Below, in pieces: positions 48,161 through 57,760 of a stretch of DNA of 64,000 bases. The position numbers and the translations under genes were made by a program. Numbering within the stretch: position 1 is the stretch's first letter; each line of letters begins with the position of its first letter. The DNA comes from Grifola frondosa (taxonomy: Eukaryota > Basidiomycota > Agaricomycetes > Polyporales > Grifolaceae): assembly GCA_001683735.1 (NCBI GenBank), contig LUGG01000007.1:1240001-1304000 (forward strand). The letters are read 5' to 3'. Under the pieces are notes generated by a model. That model saw only the letters and a list, made by a program, of their open reading frames with translations, ran no database searches and was not told the DNA's origin.

Positions 48161-49316
48161 GGCAAGGCATGAAGTAAGTTGCTGGTCAAGAAGTGAGAGT
48201 CTGTGCTGGCGATGACATGCATTATGGTGTGAAGAGTTGGGACCATAGTACGTACATGACAAATCACAACAACACATAACAATGTGAAAGACAGGACAAG
48301 ATGTTGTGCGACAACATAAGCGCCCATGCAGACCGAGGTGGTACTGGTTAATTCACGGTTAATGGGGGTCTGATAGTGTAATATGTGTCATAACACGGCA
48401 GCATCAGCTCACTTTCACAGCAATAGACAGTTTGTTTTGGCCCAGTCAATGACCGGGCAGCCCAGCAAGTCAGTACAAGGGTATGTTGGGACTCTAGATA
48501 GTCAGACATCACAAAGAATGTGCATCAGTTAATGGGTCAAGTGCTCAGATTAGGTTGATGCTGTGAGATGCATTGTTTAGTGAGTCACCGGAGATATGAA
48601 ATATGACGCACGCAGTGACCAAGTCGGATTTGTGCCAATGCTTGAGATTTGGGCATGGCTTCTGCCCAGCACACACAATCTTGAGGTTACAGCAATGGAC
48701 AATAAGCACATATCAATTGGGGAATGGTTTATGTGCTCATATGGTAACAATATTATACATGATCACACTGGCCCTGTTGGGTGATGAGAACATGTTGCAT
48801 GACCGTGGACGGAATTGATAGCAGATGATGGGATGATCAATGATGGGGGGCATGATGGAGGGAATGATGAAGGGAGTGTTGGGCAGCAAATACCATGACA
48901 CTTGTCTCTTGCTCAACATTGACTGCTGCCGCGGTCCATGGGTCACATGAGACTCCCCGAAAGCACACGGAGGAGACTTTTTTGGGATGCGGACAGACAC
49001 GAGAGCAGATTAACAGCATATAGAATTGTTTAGGAGTCTGTCCCCATGTACGAGTTTATCCCCATGTATCGTACAAATGAAAAGAGAATAAGAGAATGAA
49101 AATGGCCATGTTTGAGACTATGCCATAGTGCTCGAACTACCTTCTCTGTGTTTCCGGCACTGCTGCCGCACTGACACCATCATCGGGCCTAGCGTGCGCA
49201 ACTCAAAGTTGCATGTGATAGATCTTCATCTGCTTTTGAACACTAGTAATGGAGCATATGCATGATGAGTGATTATGTGGGCGAGTTTCTCCTGAAGTTG
49301 TCGTGTCCGGCGCTCA
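48161..49316. other. Recombinase upstream region, no gene seen
   Basis: Right-end region of the putative element between the recombinase start and the inverted repeats. Only short frames. It contains CATG/TGATG-rich purine-biased sequence (48,780-48,880) and a small palindrome GCAACTCAAAGTTGC near 49,198. Promoter elements were not identified. Confidence 0.5.
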
Positions 49317-49392
49317 GGTCATGTGCACCCGCCGACCAAACTTTGAGCCAGATTAAGCGCACTCAAAGTTCGTACGGCGGGTGCACGTGACC
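49317..49392. repeat. Long imperfect inverted repeat beside tRNA-Val
   Basis: Arms of 31 bp: left 49,317-49,347 and right 49,362-49,392. The outer GGTCA(T/C)GTGCACCCGCCG and inner AACTTTGAG parts match with only a few mismatches between them; spacer 14 bp. Lies 26 bp from the tRNA-Val 3' end. A possible recombinase-binding or cruciform structure at the element end. Confidence 0.8.
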
Positions 49393-49418
49393 GACATAAG
49401 TCACTGCGAAAAAGACAA

Positions 49419-49510
49419 TGGTCCCGCCCGGGCTCGAACCGGGGACCTCCTGTGATCCAGTAGACAGCCACTGTGAAACAGACGTGATGAACCTACTACA
49501 CTACAGGACC
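49419..49510 (-). tRNA. tRNA-Val(CAC) with a 17-nt intron
   Basis: Complete cloverleaf: acceptor GGTCCTG/CGGGACC with one G-U, discriminator A; D arm GTGTAGTAGGTTCATCAC; anticodon stem TCTGT/ACAGG; loop TTCACA + C with anticodon CAC after removing the intron (17 nt, between positions 37 and 38); T arm CCCGGTTCGAGCCCGGG. A T5 run about 6 nt past the 3' end on the minus strand can end Pol III transcription. It sits inside the interval bounded by the split tRNA-Val halves; its 3' exon is almost identical to the left half and its 5' exon is clearly diverged from the right half. Confidence 0.9.
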
Positions 49511-49556
49511 ACATAATAATGCTGGATCACTAGATTATGTCAGGAGCATGGTGCAA

Positions 49557-49604
49557 CCCAAACAGGCAGGCATTCTATGGTCATAGAATGCCTGCCCTTT
49601 TGGG
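49557..49604. repeat. Perfect 15-bp hairpin (32-bp core palindrome)
   Basis: GGCAGGCATTCTATG at 49,565-49,579 is perfectly complementary to 49,582-49,596 with a 2-nt loop; flanking CCCAAA and TTTTGGG extend it imperfectly. Located between the intact tRNA and the separated 5' half, near the inferred right boundary. Confidence 0.9.
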
Positions 49605-49680
49605 ATTTTCCGTCGATCGTCTGCTATAATTGGTCAGCTCTCATGTGGAAGTTGGTCAACTCACACGTAGTGACCCGGAG

Positions 49681-49712
49681 ACAGACGTGATAACCAACTA
49701 CACCACAAAACC
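49681..49712 (-). tRNA. Separated 5' half of a tRNA-Val
   Basis: 32 nt equal to tRNA positions 1-31: acceptor strand GGTTTTG, D arm GTGTAGTTGGTTATCAC (the canonical eukaryotic tRNA-Val D arm) and anticodon-stem strand TCTGT. tRNA homology stops in the anticodon loop; no 3' half follows on the minus strand (CTCCGGGTCACTACG instead). Its acceptor strand fits the 3' half at 33,671-33,706 (CGGAACC, two G-U pairs). Confidence 0.75.
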
Positions 49713-49813
49713 ACATAAGAGGGTGAACATGTTTTAATTACATATGTACATTTATGCACAGCAACGACATTCACGATACTGTTACAAAGATTGAGCATTA
49801 CTTTTTCACTTCT

Positions 49814-51575
49814 TCAAAAGAATCCCGCGCGGTCCCAATTCATCTCCTCCTGTCCCTCTCTCATCCACCCCATCCTGTCCGCGGTCAACCCCGCAGCGCG
49901 AACGAACACGGTCCCATCAAGCACCTCCGCGCCCTCCAAGCCGGGGCTCTGCCGCGCGAGCTCCGCAAAGTGTCCTGCGGGCACCGTGCCATAGTGCGCA
50001 GCGTAGTGTGCGAGCGCGCGCTGCAACTTGCAGAGGTGTTCCGCGGGATGCACGAGCGTGGTCTGCAGGATGGGCAGCCAGGGGTTCGGCGAGGCGTCCG
50101 CCGGCGTGAGCGTCTTCTCTGTTGGCGTCCCGTGCGGCGCGCCCGGCTCCGCGGGCTTTGGCGTGGTGCCCGCGTAGAACTCGCGGATGGGGAGCGCGGG
50201 GCGCCCCCGCGCGATCCACCACACAACGGAGACATTGAAGAACGTGCGCAGAAGGGTGGTGGTGGAGGACGGAGAAAGGTACGCCACGATCGACGGGAGG
50301 AAGAGCGACGAAGTCACCAGATGCATCCTGGGGGTGCATGAGCGTGTCGAACGGGAGCAGTCTGTGATGCCATACTTACAAGAAAAAGTCCGCGTTGAAC
50401 TTTCCCGTATGGGACGTCTTTCTGGCGCCCCAGCCGCCCACTCCGTAGAACAACACATTCATCCACGCAAGCTCCTCAATTCTTCTCAGCGACTGCATGC
50501 GCGTTCGCGCCGTCCACGGTCCACTCATCCACATATCGCATCAGGGCCTCACCTACGGCCTGCTGACGACGTCCAGGACGGACAGGTTGCTCTCTACCTT
50601 GAGCGGCAGCCCGATTGCGGACGGCGCGAATGCAGGATCGTTGAGAATGCGGGAGATGATCGTGAGAGCGCGCACGCCGGATTTAGTCTGCGTGGGACTG
50701 TGGGTGTGCTGGGCTGACGATTTGCCTAGGCTCAGCGAGGGCAAGAGGGCCGTGAGGCGCGACACGATCGCGTGGCCACTGTCGGGGTGCGACACCGATT
50801 TGAAGAGTGTAGGAGGAATCATGGTCACGGCTTGGGCGGAATGACAAGTCGCCTGTGCAAGACCTATTCAGGAAAATGGATTAGCATTGGTAGATCTGCG
50901 TCAAGAAAGGGTGTGCCTGCCTTCTGCGACCAGTCCGAGGAATCCAAACTCGAGTCCGCATCCAGTGTGGATCATAGGGTGCAGAATTGACGCCAGGAAG
51001 CGATTCAGCATCCTCGCCGGTTGCTGGTCCGGCCCGAGCGTCGTGACGTTTGCTTTCCGCGAAAACATATTCTTCGAGAGTTTCCGTTACGCCCTTCTCC
51101 TGCAGAAAGCAGTGAAGAACTCCAGATATGAGGTGTAGAAGCTACCGAGCAGATAAGCACGCAACCGAAGACGCATCAGATATGCACTTACTCCCTCTCC
51201 CCAAGGTGCGCATAGAAGTTGCTCTCGCGGATAGGCTCGGGCGAATTGAATGCAGGGCGCATGTACGAGACATGGGTCTGGTATGCCGCCTCAATCAAGG
51301 TCCACCAGCGCCCATGGCGTATATGGCGACCATATGGTGAGACGCATGGCTGCAAAGCACAAGTCTTACAGGGCACCGTACTAATGAGTGGAGAACCGTA
51401 CTTACTTATGGAAACCCCTGTCGTTAAAGAACGCGTGCCACTTCTGGTTGTCGGACTTTTACCAAACTGCACCAGACTCAGGCGATATACCAGGGAAGCG
51501 CGGAGGGCATAGCTGAGAGGGCGGCGCAGTAGGGAGCGGGAACAAGTCGTTCAGAGTTCCAGTAGTCGAATTCAT
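49814..51575 (-). CDS. Questin-oxidase-like (DUF4243) protein, copy 2
   Basis: Same family as copies 1 and 3. Starts at the ATG at 51,575 (MNSTTGTLNDLFPLPTAPPS), then FPGISPESGAV, WHAFFNDRGFHK, SHHMVAIYAMGAGGP, IEAAYQTHVSYMRPAF, RMLNRFLASILHPMIHTGCG, LEFGFLGLVAEG, and C-terminal LVTSSLFLPSIVAYLSPSS, ARGRPALPIREFYAG and ELARQSPGLEGAEVLDG. Introns are visible (for example near 51,380 and 50,340). Frame is lost near 51,450 (in-frame TAA), 51,300, 51,085 and 51,030, so this copy is either decayed or affected by indel errors. The intact last exon (50,330-49,814) shows no decay. It lies about 100 bp from the tRNA 5' half, at the right flank of the element. Confidence 0.75.
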
Positions 51576-52186
51576 AGCAGCAGAAAAGCTCAGTCTGAAC
51601 AGCAGCACCTATAATTGCTGGGTGTTATATACCGACGTCAAAGGGCCAAGTCAGCGAGATCAGCCAGGTGACATTAGAGTTGCTCCAAAACATCCAGGCC
51701 AGGTTCCGTGGCATTAATGGCTGCTCCCGTGAGAGACCCGTGAGCCGCAGTGCAGCGGTATTTGGCATGGAATGAGGTGATCTATCTTCCCATCTCTGGG
51801 AGGCTTGGGAACGGTTACAAATCGCCAACATCCCGACTGATGCGTCACTGGCCGGCAGCAGATATCTTTGACATTACGCAGTTCTTGATGCTGGATGCTG
51901 AGTCAAGAAGCTTGCATGACCACACTCCGTCAGGGGCGTACATGACATCTTTGGGCGCTAATTCATGTTATGTATGTGGATCAATTTCCACGATCGCTCA
52001 ACTCGAAAGTTGGCTCACCAAACTCCGTGCCGTGCCAGTGACTGTATCTTGTACAATTATATTGCCTGTTCCAACTATTCATGTGACCGAAAATATGAAT
52101 ATGAGCAGCTTGAGAGGGAAACCCGGTGTCCTCATTATCGGTGAGCCAGAAAGCGGCGAGACAGATGTCCAATAGAACCCGACAGA
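51576..52186. other. No gene recognised
   Basis: Upstream region of DUF4243 copy 2 and 3' flank of the RCC1-type gene. Plus-strand frame 51,750-52,175 shows no domain. Confidence 0.45.
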
Positions 52187-53764
52187 CTAAACGTATGTTG
52201 TCGCCGAGAGAAGGTTCCGCGAAGTAGTGTTGGCCGCCGCACGAAACAGCCTTCGCAGAATACGAGCTGCCTCCCTACGCACTATGGTAGTCGGAACATT
52301 CACGTCATCTATTGATCCCGTTCTGACCTGGGCACAAGTGTTCTGTCCCCAAGCGTACAACACGCCGTGCTTCGTTACGGCGAGATTACTGAACGCTGCA
52401 CAGGTAATATGCATGACGGGATCGTCATCATCTGGGAAAGTGATTAACGCGGGTTCGGGTAAGCAATCCCAGAATGCGCGCTCTGCAAAAGCGGGATCAT
52501 CGTCCGCCAGACCAAGCACACCGTCGATTGTCGTGCCGCAACCATAAACCTTGTCATCCGATGTCAAGAACAGGGTATGCGCATTGTCGCCAGCAATCTC
52601 CACGACAGTCGTGCAGCCCAGATGCGCCTTGCTCATCCCCGCAACCTTCTGCGACAAGGTCACTATCTGGTCGATATTCGCGGGGCGTGTCCCCGTCTCC
52701 GTCTCCCCCCGGCTGTTTTCACTCTGACCAAGTAACGCCTTCGTCGTCCACAGCGAAAGAGTGGCCACCTACACCAATGACAACGGCTTTGTGTGTGCGC
52801 AAGCCACCGAGCACGACTTTGCTGATGTGACGGCCGGAGACGCGAGGGCCAAGCTGACCGAGCTCGCTCGCACCAAGCGTGTAAACGTCTCCCTCGGTAG
52901 TCAACAGGAGCAGGTAGTTATTGTCAGCGGCCGCATATGCAGATTTTAGTCTTGATATAGGAACGGGCGATATTGCTTCTCCGAGCCGGTCGAGAGGCCA
53001 ATGATGACACTGAAGCCCTGCATGGGTCATGAGTAAGTATCTCGCTCCAAGAATTTAAAAAGACGAGGATATTTTACATGGAATGTACCCCAAATATGCA
53101 GCTCTCCCTGATCGCTGATCATGTCAAACACACTATCTCCTGTGACGGCCTTCACGGTGGGAAAGCCTTCGTCAACTAAGCTCTGGATATGTACTAGAAC
53201 ATGGAAAGGAAGGGAGGTCAAATTATCTACCAGCAAGGTCGCATTCTCCATCTTTGGATGCGGGATGGTGCACGTGGTTCTATCGAGCTCGGCGTTGCCA
53301 TTGGTTTCGCAAGATCAGACCTGTTACCGAACTCAAGAGCAAGCGATGGTGGATCAAGATGTGCACTGACCTTACCCGCCTCATGTACCACTAATGAATA
53401 CATACCCCGCGACACTCTCCAACCCAGCACCATTTCCACCGAAGGCACCGTCACCAACCAATCCTTCTACGTAGCTATTCTGTCTTGGTTTCATGCTGAA
53501 CTCTTTGGCGTCCGCTACGGCGGCTCCCATGCCGAGCTGCCTGCCCCAACGGAAAGGTTGCCAGCAAGACGTTCATGGAGAGGATGCGACGGTAGAGGAT
53601 TAATTGAAGGTAGGGAAACCTTCCGTACAGCAGGCTTCGCGTCATTAACATGGGCCAATGCGTTGCTCTTGCAGGTCACCGAGCGGATCCTGTTACCGCT
53701 TCGGCGCTGGAGATGGAAGCGGCGAAGCAGCTCGATTTGTACGAGTTTTCCGCTGAGGAGTCAT
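52187..53764 (-). CDS. RCC1-type Ran guanine-nucleotide exchange factor
   Basis: Chromatin-bound seven-bladed beta-propeller that loads Ran with GTP for nuclear transport and spindle assembly (yeast Srm1/Prp20). Start at 53,764 gives a basic Ser/Pro N-terminus (MTPQRKTRTNRAASP...APKR, nuclear-signal-like) ending at a GTAACA donor. RCC1 repeat pieces in order: RQLGMGAAVADAKEF, VGDGAFGGNGAGLESVA, RGMYSLVVHEAGKV, LVDEGFPTVKAVTGDS...GELHIWGTF, NNYLLLLTTEGDVYTLGASE, VVIGVGGHSFAVDDEGVTW, VVEIAGDNAHTLFLTSDDKV, FSNLAVTKHGVLYAWGQN. One-base shifts are needed, for example near 53,400. The last blade looks abnormal: after VPTTIVRREAARILRR the usual Cys-Gly-Gly-Gln-His segment is absent, so the C-terminus may be decayed or mis-framed. 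Confidence 0.75.
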
Positions 53765-54555
53765 GATGAGTATACAGGGCAGGTGTCAGGTATTTCTGGT
53801 GAACTAAACGTTGAGTGGAAAGGTTTGAACGCAACTTGCAATGAAGCGTGGGATTTCAGACGCGACCGGATGTCACAATGATCGACGCGTCGCGTTATTT
53901 GTTGATGCTACATTGTACAATGCAAAGTGCACTCTGTGGAGCATAGGCGCCATCAGATCTTCGCAATCAACGTATCGAGCTACTTTCATTCTGATGGACG
54001 AAGCAGTACGTCAAAATGTCACGGTCTCGCCGGTAATATTCGCGATGCTTCTCGACATAGGAAGAGAGCGGCTAGCTGAACAACATGTATACAAATCCTT
54101 GGTCGCAAATCAACACAATCTAGAGACAATGCATCTATAGTAAGCAGTCGCCCGTTCTTCTTCCTGTCGATTCATGAACGTTGAGAACCCTCCCGAGCCC
54201 GTATGCTCAATGACGATTTCTTCTAGGGCTATATAATACGGCTATCGAGTCATATTTGTTCTTTTCTCTGCTTGCTTCTACTCGAGTCATCTTACAATCT
54301 GGCCACATCGATGACCCATAAGGCCAGGAAGTAGCATTTGGTTGGACAAAAATACGCGACACGCCAACAGCTTGATTCTACAGTAGCTCGTGTTAACGGG
54401 GCATGCCAAGGGATATCTTTAGTTCTACGTGACGCCAAGTCCCAAACACTGCTCAGCAACCACACGGGAATCAAAGTTTTAGGCATTGAATCATGAAGAC
54501 TTCCATTTGGCTCTAGGGAGTTCATTTACTAAACTCGTGCTCGGAGGTACTTTGT
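53765..54555. other. No gene recognised
   Basis: Divergent region upstream of the RCC1-type gene. A 99-residue plus-strand frame at 53,841-54,140 has no visible domain. Confidence 0.4.
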
Positions 54556-54559
54556 GACC

Positions 54560-55460
54560 ATACTTATCATACAAGCAACGTACGCATATATTGCCAACCA
54601 TGACCGGCCCTTTTGGCTTATACCTTGCCTATATGGTCTTTTTCGGGAAACTCATTCGGCCGAATTAAATACATGCAAAAGAACTGGATTGTCACAGCTC
54701 GGAGACGGTACTGCATACCGGGTCCGGCCCAGAGTATAGCGAATACGAAAATCATATTTCCCGACACGCTTGATGGGACAGGCAGACAAAGAGGTCAGGA
54801 ACCATCCGCAGGCCTCCAGGATATGGGGGCTGTGTCGCAGCGTGTAGCGACTTCTCAGCGTTGACGTAGGGCCGCTCCACGAGGCGATTCCATCGGACAC
54901 AAAAAGGGCGTGGGGAAGGGATGCTACTCAAATGGTATCCCTATGTCCTATCCGAATCGAACGCCGCGCGCTAGATGGTCTACACAGACTTTCATTCAGC
55001 CACTTCTCAAGTCAGGATGATACACTGGCCCCTTCTCAAAATGATTGTGCCGTTGAATGTTTCGCTCGAGGTACGTATCCTATACGATGCCAAAGGAAAG
55101 AATCGTGAGGCTAACTGTACTTGCTTTAATCATATGCTATCTTTCCGCGAATGTCTATTGTAGTAGTAGCGCACGTTCGCCTTCTTGACCTGGAACCTCA
55201 TGGGGGGCGCGGTGCGGTGCCCACTGCGAGTTAATTCAAAGCACATCGCAGAGGGGACTGATGGGGTGCGGCAGGTCGTCACAGATGCCACGACGCCGTG
55301 CAGCCTGCGAAATCGCGCCCATGTCTCTAATTCCACCCACAGCGCGGCTTCCGTCCGAGGTTCGCTGTTCCGTCGAACATTGACAAGGCGCGATACACGA
55401 GGAGAGCCCAAACTAGTTCGCACGTGAGGATAGAATAAATTCAAGCACGATCAGGGTTCT
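54560..55460 (+). repeat. Upstream module A (diverged copy of the C2H2 gene promoter region)
   Basis: 54,580-54,855 and 55,340-55,460 align with module B in the same order: TATATTGCCAAC, TTCGGCCGAA(T/C)TAAAT(A/C)CATGCAAAAGA, TATAGCGAATA, then the block beginning CGGCTTCC(G/A)(T/C)C(C/T)GAGGTTCG and CGAGGAGAGCCCA, GAGGATAGAATAAATTCA. Between them A carries about 480 bp without match. No gene follows directly. Confidence 0.7.
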
Positions 55461-55479
55461 TTGTGGCCATTTCACATAC

Positions 55480-55930
55480 GGAGCGTACGCGTATGTGCTG
55501 TATATTGCCAACTGTAACTGGTCCTTTCGGCTTACACTTTACCTAGTAAGGTACTTTACAGGAAGTCTATTCGGCCGAACTAAATCCATGCAAAAGATTT
55601 GGATTTCCACAGCACTCGGACGGCACTGCACACCATGTTCTGGTCCAGACTATAGCGAATAGGAAATATAAAATTCCGCAACACGCGTGACAGGGCGGGC
55701 GGGCAAAGAAGTGCTAAACGATCCGCAAGCTCTCCAAGGTATGACGGCTTGATCGCAACGTGTCGCAACTTCTATGCCTTGTAGGTCCACCCCACAAGGC
55801 CACTTCACCATGCTTGATCCGCAACCCGGCTTCCACCTGAGGTTCGAATCTCCGCGACACACGAGGAGAGCCCAGCGCGATGAGGATAAATAAATTCAGC
55901 GCAAGCACAATCAAGACCCTTTGTATCACT
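55480..55930 (+). promoter_or_regulatory. Upstream module B of the C2H2 gene
   Basis: Direct-repeat partner of module A, ending about 45 bp before the C2H2 gene start. It includes an AT-rich ATAAATAAATTCA stretch (about 55,883) that may serve as TATA region, followed by CAAGCACAATCAAGACCC and CAACAATCTCAATCG typical of a fungal leader. Confidence 0.5.
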
Positions 55931-55972
55931 CATTCTGCGACCTTCCAACAATCTCAATCGCCGTTAGTCTCC

Positions 55973-57760
55973 ATGTCTCACTTCAACAGGACAATCCCGC
56001 CGTTCGCGAATCCCCACGACGCCTCCTCATCCGCTACCCAAATGTCTATGATGACCGAACTCGCCAATAGGTGGGCGTCGTACAGAGCGCAACCACCAGT
56101 CGAGTTCACGGCTCATGTATCTTCTGTGCCCGCTGGTTCCGTGCGCGACAGCAGAGTCGAAAATCTGCCCGTCAATCTGCCCGTCAATTATTCGTGAGTC
56201 CAACACTGCTAATAGAGAACATCACTCACCTTACGACAGACAAGCTGATCCCGTCCTCGGTAGCTTCGCAGATGGAGGCGTCCCGACAATGCCAGCGGGA
56301 CATTCAGCGCCCGTCGCTTGGCCTGATACCTCCATGCACGGTAGCATGAATCCGGCACGATTCGGCCCCGACACATATAGCGCGTCTCAGGCAACCATGT
56401 TTTCGTCGCCCGGCATCACTGCATACACTGGAGCCGTGAACGGTGTCGGCTTATCGACATCGATCCACACCGACATGTCCCTGCCCATTATGTATCCAGG
56501 TTTTGACGCTACTTTGTCCGACGCCAGCATCGGACACAATGGCATCCATGAGCAGTCGACTTCCGCCGAAGTGTATGCCGCGCCCCGATCAACCGTACGC
56601 TCGGAGCCTCACTCCACCTCGTACGCTGGCGTCGCGCATAATGCGATGTCGATCTCCACCGAGACATATGACGTGTCCCAGTCACCTACATCTGCTGCCG
56701 GCACCCCAGTGTTGACCTACACTAGATCCCAGCCCGTCACGAACTCGTACTCGGCGCTTCCCACCCCCTCATACGCCGGCGTAGAGGGTGTGTATGAGCT
56801 CGACACTCGCATCTCGGCCTATATCAATGTACACAGCGCCCCCCAGCCCTTCGCCGGTCCTGCAGGCAGCCACACCGACTCTCGCGCCAACGCACACAGC
56901 GCCCCGATGTCGACCTTCGCCGAGACGTACGTCGTGTTGTCCCCACCACCCACATGTGCGGAGCCTCGTACAACCATGTACGGTGGCGTCTCGGAAAGTG
57001 GCGGCTCAGTTCCCCATTCAACCCTGTCGGCCGGCCAGTACAGCGTGTTCCAGCCAGGTGCATATCCGGAACGTCACCCCGATATCTTTGACGATGGTAG
57101 CCGCGCAATGATGCCGACCCATGTTACCCACGTCAACGTGGACGGCGTATCTGAGCCAGTCGCGTACTCGATGCCCCCTACAACCCTGTCGGCCGGCCCC
57201 GCAGGCAGTGACGGCCAGCACGGCGTGTCCCAGCCAGGTGTATATTTGGAATATCGCCCCGACGTCTTCAACGATGGTGGCTGCATATAGATGCCGACCC
57301 ACTCCAACGAGCACGGCGCGCCCCAGCCTGTCACGTACCCGACGCACCGTACCCTCCCGCCCGCTGGTGTCTCGGGCGCCCACACCAGTCCCCGCGCCAA
57401 CACACACAGCCCCCCCAGACAGCTGCGAACCAAACGCATGGAACTCTCGTGCCCGCCGGCTCTAGAGATAGCGCTGACGGCTCGAAAGTTGGTGCCCACA
57501 GCTGTCCCTGGCCCACCTGTGGTGTCCTTGTTGAGAACTCAGCACAAGGTGTCAGATGCCACCTCAGGTCTCACCATTTCAAGGAGATCGACCCGAACAT
57601 CATGTATCAATGTCGTGGATGCGAAAAGGAGATGAGGTTCGCAAGTATTCCGCGTCATGTGATGGATATCCATTGGAAGGAGTTGCGAGTAAGGTGTCCT
57701 ACGTGTAAGACGACATATACTCGGGCGGACTCCCTGGATCGCCACATATGCAGTGGCTAG
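55973..57760 (+). CDS. Ser/Thr/Pro-rich protein with three C-terminal C2H2 zinc fingers
   Basis: Probable nuclear regulator. Exon 1, 55,973-56,193, opens MSHFNRTIPPFANPHD; a 46-bp intron (56,194-56,239, GTGAGT...GACAG) joins VNYS to QADPVLG. The long second exon is built of imperfect repeats (SQPGVYLEYRPDVFNDG versus FQPGAYPERHPDIFDDG; TYDVSQSP/ETYVVLSPP). C-terminal fingers: CPWPTCGVLVENSAQGVRCH, CRGCEKEMRFASIPRHVMDIH and CPTCKTTYTRADSLDRHIC. Two interruptions: an in-frame TAG at 57,288-57,290 (between ...NDGGCI and MPTHSNEHG, where repeat homology continues) and a one-base shift in a C6 run near 57,412-57,417 needed to enter the finger region. The finger type resembles the 733-2030 gene. 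Confidence 0.7.

Larger units (their letters stand above)
33707..49680. mobile_element. Putative tyrosine-recombinase element inserted in a tRNA-Val gene
   Basis: About 16.0 kb lie between the two separated halves of a tRNA-Val. Contents from the right end: an intact tRNA-Val, two long inverted repeats, a DUF3435-type recombinase reading inward, a nested 8-kb LTR retrotransposon and an intact gene of unknown function near the left end. Without the retrotransposon the element would be about 7.9 kb. The recombinase at one end, transcribed into the element, matches Starship elements of Pezizomycotina; insertion in a tRNA anticodon loop matches prokaryotic tyrosine-recombinase islands. Boundaries are inferred from where tRNA homology stops. 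Alternative: the ends are the 36-bp direct repeats at 33,671-33,706 and 49,419-49,454. Confidence 0.6.

Noticed and set aside
49754..50717. Plus-strand frames of 195 and 176 residues over DUF4243 copy 2
   Set aside because: Antisense shadows in GC-rich coding sequence; the minus strand carries the recognisable family motifs.
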